Shown here in pieces: positions 1 to 12,455 of a stretch of 64,000 nucleotides of DNA. This DNA is from Aulostomus chinensis (lineage: Eukaryota; Chordata; Actinopteri; Syngnathiformes; Aulostomidae): assembly GCA_037954235.1 (NCBI GenBank), contig JBBMOA010000018.1, positions 4,374,001-4,438,000 of the forward strand, given 5' to 3'. The translations under genes and the position numbers were made by a program. Numbering within the stretch: position 1 is the stretch's first letter; each line of letters opens with the position of its first letter. The notes under the pieces were generated by a model. The model saw only the letters and a program-made list of their open reading frames with translations. It was not told where the DNA came from and made no database searches.

Positions 1-95
1 AAACCTCCCATCTTACAGGAAGAAACCTCGGCAGAAAAGGTGGCCATCTGCCTTGACCACTTTAGAATGAAGAGTGGTTGAGCAGAGCCGGAACA
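1..95. repeat. fragment of a teleost interspersed repeat
   Basis: The opening bases, with AGGAAGAAACCTCGGCAG followed by GTGGCCATCTGCC and TGACCAC, resemble a dispersed fish repeat I recognise from its AGGAAGAAACCTCG...GGCCATCTGCC core. The family name is not certain and the left end is cut by the window. Confidence 0.35.
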
Positions 96-1691
96 TAAGG
101 GATGATGACTACAGTTCCCTCAGTTTTTTCTAGCCTTATGTTTGAGGGTCTACATGAATAAATGCATGCCAAATAACACAATTACATCCATGACTGAGAA
201 ATGGTCTTCAGTTCTATTATTTATTTTCAAACAAAAGCATAAGAGCTTGCCAGCCAGTCACATTAACTCATCAAAGTCATGTAACCATTTTAAGACTGAT
301 CCCAAAGCAGCAGAAAACGCAAGCTTTGCCAGTTGAAAACTTTGAGGACGACTGCACAGAAGCACTCGCAGCCAACGATCAGCGAGAACAAAGTGACACT
401 TGCAAAACAAAGTCACTCATCGTGTGAACGAATAATTATAGCAACTGCTCCATGGAATCTCTTTGTGATCAAGAGTTTGTCACTGAATGTGTCAGATCAT
501 ATCTTTCATGTTTATGTTGTGGCGCTCATCCTGCTTCCACCCCGGCTGTCTGTGTGTGTTTGTGCGCATCCACTCAGGCTTGTATACATAGCGATAATCC
601 CTTGAATCCCAACCAAACAGCGCTACAATGAACACAGTCTTCACTGCTGTCTTCAAGGATTTCATCAACTTTAAGTGACGTTTATTGTGTCCCAGTTCAG
701 GCAGGATCATCTGAATATATCACAACAGGCTAACGAGGCCTGACCCACAAAAATCCTCCGAGTGCTGCTGAGATGGGCAGCCTACTTTAGCTCACCAGTG
801 CAACCTTGCTACCCCTCAGTGGCTGGTCAGCCATTTAAAAGTGCATTCGGATGACTATTTTAGTCCGGAGACTTCTCGTTCATCCATTGACTCTCAACTC
901 TCAACACTCATTGGATAAATTCAGTAGGTGTTTGTGATTAGAAAGTCATTAGTCAGCAATAAATGGTTGACCTGAGTGAAGTAAAACCTGCAGTGCTTCA
1001 AAGGGCACTAAAAGAGCAACCAATTTTGTTATTTATGGTGTCAACAATGTGAGAAATAACTTAACAAAGTCCCATTTGTATGGGCAGCTGGATGTTACTC
1101 TTGTCACCGGCACGATCCTGGAGAAAACTGTGTGTGCCAACATTGCCGAAGAGGAAATATTTGCAGCGGTTCTGGCAAAATAAAAATGAGGGAAGAGAGA
1201 CATCTGTGGCTATTAGGTGTGTGATGTCATCCCTCTGTCAATGACTCCTAAAACCCAGGGGTACCTTCTGGAAATAGGTATGAATGAAGGGATTTCTGAG
1301 AAATTCACACTCATGAATTTCGCAGCATTTGTGTGTCTTAAGCCATTCGCTACAAAACTAGACTGAAAACGCTAAAATCGGAGGAAGCGCGAGGGTAGTG
1401 ATGGTCATTGAAGTCATATGTGCATGGCGTCATTTGATGATTCATACTTTCATTAAGGTGGTGTTGTTTTTTTTTTTAATTATCATTATGAACAAAATGT
1501 GTCATTCTTATAATGAACTTGTGTTGGACCAAGAGCTGATTTTCTGCCAAAATTCCCCTGGCATTTGGTCGAGGGAACCATGGAGATGCTAACTTCTGGG
1601 CTGAGCCACAGAAATACGACATACCTGCTGCATTCTATCAGGAGAGGGGGGAAAAGTCCACCCCTCCAAGGTTAATGAGAATCTGCTGAAA

Positions 1692-1710
1692 GACAGACAG
1701 ACAGACAGAC
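1692..1710. repeat. (GACA)n short tandem repeat
   Basis: Nearly five perfect GACA units. Confidence 0.85.
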
Positions 1711-2829
1711 GCTGATAAGGTTTCATTTCAAAACGCAGACTTCAGCGACAACTATGGCTCAAATCATCACGGCAACACAGACCTTTGTAAATGCCGCTGC
1801 ACCCTCATGTGAGTTTGCAAACCGCACAACTCAGAACATGATTACGCAACCACCGTAGTTGGCATTATCGCATGACTCTTTGTCGAGTTTAAAAAACAAA
1901 CTAACAAAACAATCAGCACAGACAATCTCAGATGACTTTGGCATGGACTGAAAGGAATTGCCTTTTAATCCTTCAACACATTCATACTATTTGCTGAGTG
2001 TATCTGTGCCCACTTTTTGGGAATCCTAAAACTTACTTGCAAGTTTGCCATGTAGTATTCACATCAACTTCATGGTAATAAAGACAGAAAATGCTACTTT
2101 TGTTCTGCGATGTTACCACATCTCATTTAAGGATGGAGAGCTGGTTCATCAGCACTCAGGTCTTAGAGAGACTGTCACATCCTTCAGTGGATCCAGCCAC
2201 TGAACTGGGACACAGTTGTAGTGTTGCTCCCTCAATATTGGATCCAAGCACACTCCAGCGCAGCACTCGGTATGCTTCGTACTGCATAAGTAAGAGGCCA
2301 TGGCATTAACCTGTTTGTGGGATTCGTTAGAGGTGTCAGGTGCGAGCTGGAACTTGTCATTCCTGCGGCTTCATCTTTAAAACTCCTTCACCATAAACTG
2401 CTTCCATTCTCACGAGAAAATGTGCAACCAACCAGCCGACAGAAGAGGACAAACATCCCTGGAATGCCTCTGTGTTTTTAATGGACAACAGCAACCATGC
2501 ACTCACACACAAACATTGGCACGTATGTGCACAATCAATCTGCACATCAGTGAGAGCAGCGAGCATCACTCGTGCCTGTGCAGTGCTGCTAGAGGACGTT
2601 TGTTCAGAGATTCAAAGCAGAGAGAAAGAAAATGACACGCATTCATTCAGCAAAACACAGAACAGCTGCACTGCTCATACACCGGGCTGTGTAGCAGCAG
2701 CTCTTGTCCGTCTTCACACACACTCAGAAGCACTGAGTCAAACACATCCGTCTGCAAGCATGCGTTGCAACATCTGTCAGTCTATCTAATCGATCCTGCC
2801 CTGCCTTTATGATGTCCACATACATGCGA

Positions 2830-3360
2830 CTGGAGGGAGCGAGGGGGGAGAGAGAGAGGGGAGGGGAGGGGAGGGAAGGGGGGTATAAAAAGCCATGGCA
2901 GGTACCTGTAAATGAACCAGACGCTCCTATTCACGGGGCCGAGCGATGGCCAGGAAGAAGAGAGAGAGAGGGAGAGGGAGAGATCCTCCTCGCCGCATGC
3001 CCCCATCGCCATTTCCTCCCCTCCCTCTCCTCCTCCTCCTTCTCCTGCTCCTTCTCCTTCTCGTCTTCCAGCAAGACAGCAGCGAGCGTGAGCCGCGAGA
3101 GAGGAGGAGGAGGACAGGAGGAAGAGGAGGAGAGAGAAATGGAAGAAGGGAAAGGGAGAGGGCCGAGCTCTCCCAGCCCCTTCATACTTAAGACACAGAG
3201 AGAGAACGAATGGGAGAGAGAGAGAGGAAGAGAGAGATGGTTCGCTGTGACTGCGACACAGAGAGAGAGAAAGAAAGGGAGAGAGGAGAGGAGCAGAGGG
3301 AGGGAGGGTGGGGGGGAAAGGTGGCTTAAAAAAGGGAGGGAGAGAGAAATGAGATAATCT
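2830..3360 (+). repeat. purine-rich (GA/GGA)n low-complexity block
   Basis: The plus strand is dominated by GAGAGG/GAGGA units, interrupted by a TATA-like motif (2884-2892) and a pyrimidine segment (about 3008-3071). Open frames here (for example 2946-3191 with poly-Leu) are products of the repeat. Confidence 0.8.
2884..2892 (+). promoter_or_regulatory. TATA-box-like motif
   Basis: TATAAAAAG follows a GGGGAGGGAAGGGGGG box and precedes a CpG-containing stretch ending near 2945. Such an arrangement can form a core promoter, reading antisense to shank1. No transcript evidence is visible. Confidence 0.2.
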
Positions 3361-3487
3361 AGAGGGAGTGAGAGGTGCTGGGGTGATTGGGTTTGTTCAT
3401 GAATGCATGCAAACACACACATACAGTCTAAAAAAATGCATGCATTCATGCAATCAACACACACACGCATGCAAACGCACGCACGCG

Positions 3488-3510
3488 CACACACACACAC
3501 ACACACACAC
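3488..3510. repeat. (CA)n microsatellite
   Basis: A perfect CA dinucleotide run preceded by GCACGCG-type units. Confidence 0.9.
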
Positions 3511-3904
3511 TCTTTTATCCTCCTCTTCATCCTCACTTGTCCACTTCTCCAGTCCTGCATGTACAGTGTGTTCACTCTTATCTTTCACTGTCATCAGTTT
3601 CCATTCATAAAAACTGATGCAAAAGTCCCCCCCTGGAATGATCCACTCAAATAGGTTTAATTGACTGACAGGTAGCATCGTTATCATGTGACTTTATGCT
3701 AAAAGAAAGGGTGTCTGTGATAGGACACAGAAAAGCTCTTGTTTGTGTCTTTTCCTGCACAGATGCCTGCCCTGCTGTCCTCTTACTGTTATTAACCCCA
3801 TGTGCCTTTAAATCACACACTACTAACCTCACCCACCCCCCGTTTTTCTTTCTTTCCAGGCTCCAACATGCACACACAATCCATTCCTCAGATTTGCTGT
3901 AAAC

Positions 3905-4055
3905 AAAGCATGAATGAGAACAAGGAGGAGGAGAGGAGGAGAGGAGGAGACGCATCAACGCAGACAGGAAGAGGAGAGAGGACAGAGAAACAGCTGGTGG
4001 TGGAAAGAGGAAGAGGAGGAGTAGAAAGAGAGAGAGGTGGAGAGAGGTTCTCTTG
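3905..4055 (+). repeat. purine-rich GAGGA low-complexity block
   Basis: About 150 bases of almost uninterrupted purines (GAGGAGG, GAGAGAGG) on the plus strand. Confidence 0.75.
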
Positions 4056-4129
4056 AATAGGCACTCACATCATCTCTTAGTCAGAGCCTCCTTCCACGTA
4101 TGTTGAATCTGTCCTCCGTCGACTCGCCC

Positions 4130-4190
4130 GCCCTCCCTCCCTCCCTCTCTCTCCCTCCCTCCCTCCCTCTCTCTCTCCTCTTCTCTCTCA
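4130..4190 (-). repeat. (CTCC)n/(CT)n pyrimidine tract
   Basis: About 60 bases of pure pyrimidine with CTCC units, followed by a purine tract at 4336. Confidence 0.9.
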
Positions 4191-4335
4191 CCCGCTCGCC
4201 TCCCTTCTGCATTCGAAGACGGTCACAGCTCTTGTGCTCTCTCTTCTCACATCTCAGCCTTTTTGTTTCTGTGCCTGCATGCCAGGCTATACCGCTGTGT
4301 TTGTGTGTACAGTATGTGTGTTTGAATGGATGTGT

Positions 4336-4350
4336 GGAGAGAGAGAGAGA

Positions 4351-4384
<34 letters not shown>
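4336..4384 (+). repeat. (GA)n microsatellite
   Basis: A GA dinucleotide array interrupted once by TG. Confidence 0.9.
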
Positions 4385-4386
<2 letters not shown>

Positions 4387-4729
4387 CAAAGAGGAGGGGG
4401 GACATGAATGAAAATGAGAGGGGGGCAAACAAATGTTGACAGAGGGTCCACATGATTGTGTTTATGTTGATTTGCATGTCTGCACCTGGTATTTGTTGCC
4501 TATTGGAGAGCTTCTCTGGTACAAACACTAACCTTATCAGGACCTCTCTTCCCTATGGGGACCAAAGTCTGGTCCTAATGCGGCACAATGTAATTTCTGA
4601 GTTCCTGGCTACAGCTAGTGGAGTGAGGGCGTGATTTGAGGTTAGGTTCAAGTTAGTTGAGATGGTTAATGTGAGGGTGAGGGGCTCAGGAAGGCATATG
4701 AAGAAATGAATGAATGAACGAATGGTGGA

Positions 4730-4750
4730 CCCCCCCCCCCCCCCCCCCCC
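4730..4750 (+). repeat. poly-C run (21 bases)
   Basis: An uninterrupted homopolymer of 21 C. Its length in the assembly may not be exact because such runs are error-prone to sequence. Confidence 0.9.
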
Positions 4751-4834
4751 GTGAGGAAAAGTATGCTGCATAAGTGTTTCAGTCATACGTCAAATTTCGA
4801 AGCCTGAGAACAACAACAAAAAAAAGTCCCATCA

Positions 4835-5200
4835 AACCTTTGCCTTCACCAAGGAGTTGATGTTTTCACCTGCATTCATTAGTTTGTTAGTCTGGTGGAC
4901 AGACAGTTAGTCTGACTGTTTGTTGGCGGTGTAGCCTGGGCTGAGGAGAAACCCAGAATATTTACAGATCCGGACAGTTTGGGTTTTTTTTTTCCCTTAA
5001 AAGATCAATTTCTAGTGGCATTTATTAACTGTTACATGGAGACTGACCTTGTCTCTGTGTGTCCTCCTGTTATAACCAACAAGGAGGTTATGTTCTCATT
5101 CACATCCGTTGAAGTTTCACAAAAACTACCAGAACGATCGTCACAAAACTCGGTAGGAGGGTGCAACCTGGGCCAAAGACAATCCACTTAACAAAGCCCT

Positions 5201-5276
<76 letters not shown>

Positions 5277-5340
5277 TTTATTTATTTTTTGTTTACCTTG
5301 ACCCTCATGGAGGTATATGCTCTCTGAGTGTTCTTCTAGT
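4835..5340. repeat. degenerate teleost interspersed repeat, with (AT)n inside
   Basis: Contains phrases such as AACAAGGAGGTTATGTTCTC and ACAAAACTCGGTAGGAGGGT that recur in fish genomes. Two diverged copies or halves seem to be present, one near 4835-4960 and one near 5080-5200. The (AT)n at 5204-5272 interrupts the second. Confidence 0.4.
5204..5272. repeat. (AT)n microsatellite
   Basis: About 34 perfect AT units followed by ATTTATTT. Self-complementary and able to form a cruciform. Confidence 0.95.
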
Positions 5341-7562
5341 GTTACATATGAACAAGCCAAAGGCAGGGTATCTGTTTTACAGGATACAATAAACCACCAC
5401 AGCAGCGTTTCACAGGGGATTCTGTCGCTCTGCTCAAAACCCTGTGCCTGCTTGTCCTTATTTGACCCGCTGTTGGCCCAAAACTGGTCTCATGTGGGCA
5501 AGCAGTCGAGCTGCAGCAGATTGTGTGCACTCTCAGTGCATCTGTGGCAGTGGCACAGTAAACTGATGAACTATTAGCTAATATCTTCATCTATTATCAC
5601 TAGATCTCAGCTGAACTCGTGGCAGTGATATAGCAGCAGAGTCTACAGTGGGCTGCGAAGATGTGTGTGTGTTTTCATTGATCACAAATTAATTTTAGCA
5701 AGCACACAAATAATTGGTGCGATTTGCTTTTCAGTGACCTACTGCCTCAGATGCTCTCGTATTGTTAGAAACAATTATAAGGGTAAAAACACTCGAGAAA
5801 GATATCAGATTTTGGCTGTTTTATATCAAGGAAGCTTGTAATTTATTGAATTGCGTTGTTTGTATCCTGGGTTGTGGGAGGTAATTTTGTTCTTCACATA
5901 AGAAAGAGAATAAGGAATGACTGCTCTGATCAAATGGCTCTTTTAGCCTAAAAGTACATCGTATTAGTCCTTTAGATGAATGATATCAGTCCTGCTCTGG
6001 TCCTCACAGCCAGGATGAAGAGGCTGACAACTTTCACCCCCCCACTTTTTTTTGGCTCCCTGATGTCTTTGCCGAAAAATAATGCATGTCTCCTTTCACC
6101 CATCTGGAGGCACAGAAGCCTTCCCTCCTTCACTCAAGCTCTCCTCTCCATCCCTCTTCTCCCTTTGGAGTGCCCTTCACTGTCTGACCTCCAGATGGAG
6201 ACACCACGGGGGACACATGGTGATAGAAAGAAAATTAAAAAGTACAGGGGGGTTAGTGATACAGTGATGAATAGAAAGCAAAGGAGGGATGCAGGCGATG
6301 TGGCCAAATATAGAGGGAGAGAGGGAGGGATGGGTGAGATATTGGGCTGTGAAAGTAGGCCCATGTGAGGGCGGCTCTGAGTCAGCCATGCCTGGACCAA
6401 GAAACCGTGTTGGGCTTCAGCTATGTCGTCGTACTTTAATAAACCATGATGTGTGTTTAGCGTGCGTGCACTGACGTGTGTGTGTGCGTGTGTGTGTGTG
6501 TTTTTATATGATTGAGAGTTGCTTGCACACCATGTCACTGTTGATGAAAAGCATTTCAATAATATATGACACTGTATGAGAGACAGAGGGAGGAAAAAAG
6601 ACATGAAAAGAAAACAAAAGGCAGACGGGAGAGAGAAAGTTGAACGATAAATTACGATGACGAGATAGGGAATGAGAAAAGAGGGATGGAAAGCGAGGGA
6701 TAGCGAGAGGCGGGAGACTGGGGTTGATGTAAATAATACATGTGATTGATAATGGCTTTATTTCTATGTAAATAATTCTCTGTTTGCTTGATCCAAGTCC
6801 TGGACACTGAAATGAGTTTGCCTCAAAGCGAAGTTGAGCTCGCTATGATGCTGATGCGAGGCATTAAAGGGAATGACATTATATTAGGCTGAGTTAATGA
6901 GGAAAAAGTCACACGCCCAAAGTCAACACAGGAGAGTTTCCTCTTTTCATCTGGCAACAAATCGCTTCCAGAGACGAAGGGTTTAGGTTTCTTTTTAAAA
7001 AGTTGTATGAAGAGAGTATCCATTGATAGTCCTCTTATATACATAAAAACTAGAGACCAACATATTATTGCCGGATAAATGAACACTGATAACATTCAAG
7101 CCCTTGAGCTCACACAACGCTGACACGTGTACATGTGTAAGGCCTGGTTACTTCCAGTTAGCCCTTTGCTAACTGGAATGTGGATGAATCATTTTATCAC
7201 ACAGCTCCTTGATCTTTCCAAACGTTACTCCTCCAAATGGATCAAACTGAGACGGTGACATGATTCATTTCATGGGGGTTTTGCAGAACTCAACACAACT
7301 TCTCCACTGTTTTTATAGTCTGAACCACAATGACAGACAAGCCTACGGTGCAGTGGACAATGTCACGTTCCGCGCTTTCAAACGAAACAATAAAAAGTTA
7401 CGAACAAAGACGAATTATTTCGAAGGTAAACAGCATCAACATGGACTTTCAATTTGGTCATAAAAAGCAGGAATGATCATCGGGTGATTTTGCAGCATCA
7501 GTCGGAAGTCTTGCATCCAAAGTTGTTCTATAATCCTGATACGACCCAAGTCTGCCAAAAGG

Positions 7563-7633
7563 ACCACACACACACACGCGCGCGTACACACACACACACA
7601 CACACACGCATACACACACACACACACACACAC
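7563..7633. repeat. (CA)n microsatellite with CGCG and GCATA interruptions
   Basis: CA dinucleotide array interrupted by GCGCGCGTA and GCATA. Confidence 0.9.
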
Positions 7634-8523
7634 CCTACTGCTTGAATATCTCTAAACACATCAAATCAAAGGAATCAAAGAAGCACTTGTGAATCACCGC
7701 ATGATTCACCTTGTCTGTGTACAGTGTCACCGCACAAACAAATCTACTCCCAGCATGTGCTGCGTGTCTAAACGCTGCCACAGCCGGGTCATTATGAAAA
7801 GGTTGTCACTTTGAATGTGACTACACGCCGGGAGGATGGATGAGAAACATCATGCATCTTAGTAAGTACTTAACCTCAGAAGAGCTACTTACTGACTGAC
7901 TGAGAAACAGTGGTAGTAAGTAAAACGTAAAAATTCACTTTTATTAACCTTTACGGTTGCGAACCACGCCGGTGTGACTTAAATGAATGTTGACTCTTGT
8001 TAAGTTTCAAGGAATCTGTTAGATTGGTCCGGTGTCCATCCAAATGTATTGCAAAATTTAACTTTTTTTTTTTCTAGAATCCTTAAAAGGAAGCAAATTT
8101 CCGCACGTTCACTACTTTACTTCTCTCATTAGGAGCTGGTACATGGAGACAAGCAGGAGGAGACACAAATTCTCCAGCTAGATCCCATCATACCAAGAGT
8201 GAGTCTGCAACAAGTGCTGCTCCCCAACTGCTGGTACCCTGAAGACTGAAGCTTCTCACTCACACACCAGTGCCTCAACGTCTTCTATTTGCCTCTCAGG
8301 ATTTGTGTGTTGAAATATCCAAGACCCCCAAAAACAGAGAGAAACAGCCGATTCATCATGTTTGCTTCACCAGAACTTTTCTTGCAAAACATTCCCCGCG
8401 TTAAGTGTAGAAACACCTCAAGCGAGCTTAAAAACATTTTCACAAAATTCTTCTTTTTTTTTTTTAACTTCCATCACTCTTCTCCTGTTCGCTGTGCATC
8501 AGAGGCGGCAGGGCAGCTCTTAC

Positions 8524-8599
8524 CTGGGCGCGTCAAAGCTGTCGTAGGATCCCACCGTGTAATGGCGGAACAGCCTCTTGGCTCGTTCTCCGCGGCTCT
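8524..8599 (-). CDS. shank1: shank1 exon 14: conserved pre-PDZ segment
   Basis: Residues 676-699, SRGERAKRLFRHYTVGSYDS then FDAP, plus two bases (phase 2). KRLFRHYTVGSYDSFDAP is the stretch just before the PDZ domain in SHANK1. Acceptor TGTCTCAG|AG, donor CCCAG|GTAAGA. This is the last exon in the window; the PDZ exons lie beyond position 1. Confidence 0.95.
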
Positions 8600-9743
8600 C
8601 TGAGACACAAAATCACATCAGCATCAGTGTTGTTGCACCCGCAGTGACAGCCAGAAGTGAGGCTCGTCGTCTACCGTACAAAATCAAGCAAAACCCCAAA
8701 TGCATGACTTATGTCCAAAGTAGGTGTTTGATGTCATTATGTTGAATTATATTTTGTATTTCATCTCCCTGTGTTCAGTTATTTGAGATGTTTTGATGTT
8801 GAATTGGCTTTTTAATGCTGATATTTTTGTTTTAGCTTAATTCATAAAAAAATAAAAAAGATGCTTGGCAGTGGAAGCAGAAAACAAAGCATCCTGACTT
8901 TTCTGCCAGGTTAAGAGAATTCTCTGAAATACTTCCTTTTTGAGCCTGTGAATCATGATGATGCGGTCACCCATGTAATAATTATAGTTGTAATTTCAGA
9001 GGAAATATGTGGAAGAGACCACGACCTCTTAACACTGCATTGCCTGTGGATGGCTGGCTACGTAGAGTTATTTAATGCAATTTAAAAGTACATGGTACTT
9101 GTTTCTGTTTCCTGGAGGTCACACGAATTCCTGGGACAACAACGCCATGTGAGGGGCTTCTCGTAAGGTTTTGAGTACATTAGAAAGACCACATCAGGGG
9201 GCAGCTGCGGGTGGTGGTTGGTGCAAACGAACACCAGACTTTATACAAGTGCTTGAGTACAGTTTGATCCCTATTTATACTCCTACATTTTTTTTTCTGA
9301 ACGGTTAGCGAGGATTTATGTCCCCCTGAATCCAACTGGAAACAGGTAATTTACAGCACAACATTAAGCTAACTGACATTTCTAACCTTAACCAGTTATT
9401 TTACCTTTTTTTTTTTTTTTGAATGACCTTATAATGTCCCTCTGTCACAGCTCAGTGTGAGAGCTGCAGAGCACGGAGGATGCGTGTGCGTGCGTATGTG
9501 TGTGAGTGATATGACCCATTACAGTTAGAAAGCATGAGGATTCAGGAGGCTTTGGTTCACCACCGTCGTCGTCATAATAGTTGTGATGTGGATTCCACCA
9601 GCTTCCTGAGTCAGAACCACATTTAAAGCGACAGACTCATAATTATCGCTTGGAGTGGAAGTCCCTTACGTGTGAAACTCTCTTCTAAGATGAGCAGGTT
9701 CCTCCAACTAAAGAGATGCTGGGTGGTTATCAAGATCAGCCTG

Positions 9744-9804
<61 letters not shown>

Positions 9805-12398
9805 TGAGTGAGTGAGTGAGTGAGTGAGTGAGTGATCACCTGATCGGTTGTCTTGGCTCCGAAGCATCACCTCCTCCACACAGTCGGAGGGGAACCAGCC
9901 GGTGCGACCCCTGACCGTCCCTTCCCAGTACCCACCCTCGCCGACACTCAACACTAGAAGGGGTGGGGGTGAAGGGGTGGGAGTATAGAGGGGGGGGGGG
10001 GGGGGCAGGAAAGAACAGCATGTCAGGATCAGACCACCTGAGGAGAGCTTACACACACACACCAATGAGAAATGAACACACGCAAGAAGACAACAACGTA
10101 ATCCGGACAGAAAGGAAATAATGAGGACACACACACAGACATGCAAACCTCCTACATACTCACCAAGACATACATACCTGGCGACACCTTAGACTCACTC
10201 ACAAACACACACATATTCATACCTGCAGACATTGAATACAAACATATACAGAGACCTTACACTCATGTTAGGACAGGACGGTTTCACATACTTATCTGAG
10301 GACACGTGGACCTGACCTGGATCTGTCTCGGGGACCGATACGGCCCCCCTTTACACCTGCTGACGTCAACAGGCAGCTCTCACCCTCATTCTCATCTACT
10401 GATATATAATTTCTGGTATATTCTGCAACTACTGGCCATTTTGTCTGGATCAATCCATAAATATCATCTCATGGTATTATTTATATGTTTTCAAAATATC
10501 TGTTGTCCGTAAAAACACACCTCTGTAGTGTCTCAGATAGCCGTTTTTAAATAAAATCTGTTTATTCTTTATCATTCAGAAATGATAAATTCCACCACAC
10601 GTCAAAAATTTAACTGCATTAATATATAATCGTATTATTTCCATTTAAAATGTAAGTTGTAATGGAAATGGCGCTTTGTCATGTAAACGATACACACCAG
10701 CGTTGGACAATTTTCACTTTTATAATATATATTATATATGAATGAACTTCAACGACATTTATAATTATCAAAGTGGCTACTATCACGTTATATCTCTTCT
10801 GTCACAGTAAATAAAGAGATGCCGTAGAAGTGACATTTTGTCATTTATTTTTAAATGTATTCATATGTTAATGCCAGTTTTAGAGCTAGGATTAAATATA
10901 CCAAAAAAATATGTGATATCAAATTTGTATATTCAATACAGAGGTGAGCTGTTTGTGTCACATGACTGCTGTCATGGTTACCGAGTCTTCAGCTCTCCCC
11001 CCAGTTAAGATTTATACAGGGTGGTAGAAATGATAGCGACCCCAAGGGACAGGAATCCTCATCGTAAGGAGGATTCAAAATATTCCAACACCACATTACA
11101 CATTTAATTAAAGTACACATTTATATGCAATTTAATCTATGGTTTAAAAAGATATTGTGCTGAGTTCAAGTCTAAGCAGGGTTGAAGGTTTATAATCTGG
11201 CCCAAGCATAAAGAAATACAAAGAAAATGTACATAAAAGGCCATAAAAAATGTTGGTACCAGCATCAGCTGAGAAACATCTAAGAGTGGTCTAAACGAGT
11301 CGAACGCAGGCCGCAACAAGATGTCCGTCCTCTGTTGTGCTGCGTGGGCAAACAAGTGACACGTTAACCTTGACACCTGGATTAGCCAGTGGTGCAACGG
11401 AGCTGCACAGCGTTGAGGTCCCAGCTGGGTGTTTGCCAGCGTAATGTTAGCTGTTGTTAGACTAAATGTTATCGAGATGGAGCACTCAGCTTTGTGTCCG
11501 TATTAATTTACCAGTTAGCTAAATGGTATTATGAAAGCTGCTAATTGAAACTGTTAAATCCCAGTGGTCAGCAGCTTAGACGCTATAGAACTATATCAAC
11601 ATCCCAGACAGAGGGAGACAATTGTGAATTGTTTGCATCTTTTAGAGCTCTATGCACAAAGGGTTTTCCCCTTGCATGTCATTACAGGCACAAATATGCA
11701 TGAAATGAACCCATATGATAAATTACTTTATCAACCCGTGTTTTGCATGCTCCAGTTTGAAGATCCAGTGAAAAACCTTGGAATAAACTACCTAGAAATA
11801 CAGCAGTTTAGCCACCTACACTCGAACATGTCGATTCATCTTCACATACAATCCTGCAGGAATCTTTATTAAAATCATGAGTAATACTGCGTGACTCCAG
11901 TGAAGACTTTAAATGCATTTTCTCATCGGGAATTTATCAAATAGTTGAAGTCGTGCTGCCCTGACACCTTTTTGAATGAAGTACATCGATCAACAAGAGT
12001 TTGAGTCTTCTGGAGACAGAAAAGATCTGCAGCTGCCTGTCTTGCATGTTCTGTATTTTGATCATATTACAGAACTTCTTTGCCCTGTTCAGCCCTGTTA
12101 ACTAGATTGTTTTTTTTGTTGATACTATGATGATCTTTTTTTCTACATGTAGTTTATGATCAACCACTTCAGGGTGCTCTGTTCTCATTTTTGTCGCATT
12201 AATTCCAACTTTTCACGTTATATTTCATGTATTTGCCATATTAAAATCTTCCATTGACACCCACTTTGAATAAATATGGTTAATATTTTAAATACGGTGC
12301 TAGAAGCTAAGTTCATGTAAGTGATGTAATGCAAGTGGCACTGATTCAACAGAATGGCAGCTTTTTGATTTGCACGTTACTGAATGTGCCTGCGTGTG

Positions 12399-12455
<57 letters not shown>

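Larger units (their letters stand above)
1..8523 (-). other. shank1: shank1 intron 14, partial (at least 8.5 kb)
   Basis: No exon of the PDZ domain was seen here on the minus strand (searched by eye for the GFGFVLRGAK, GDFLIEVN and GGVAWRAG codon patterns). It contains low-complexity purine/pyrimidine blocks (2830-4425), a 21-base C run, a 69-bp (AT)n, (CA)n arrays, degenerate interspersed repeats at 1-95 and 4835-5340, and a TATA-like motif at 2884 on the plus strand. Confidence 0.75.
8600..9839 (-). other. shank1: shank1 intron 13
   Basis: The intron is 1240 bp long. Its first part, next to the exon 13 donor, is the (CACT)n-(CA)n array at 9745-9834. Otherwise it is AT-rich, with a CTCF-like motif at 9191 and poly-T runs. 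No further exon seen. Confidence 0.85.

Noticed and set aside
2946..3191. Open frame with basic start and a 12-Leu run resembling a signal anchor
   Set aside because: It is a translation of GA and CTC low-complexity repeats; no family resemblance, and other frames are equally open.
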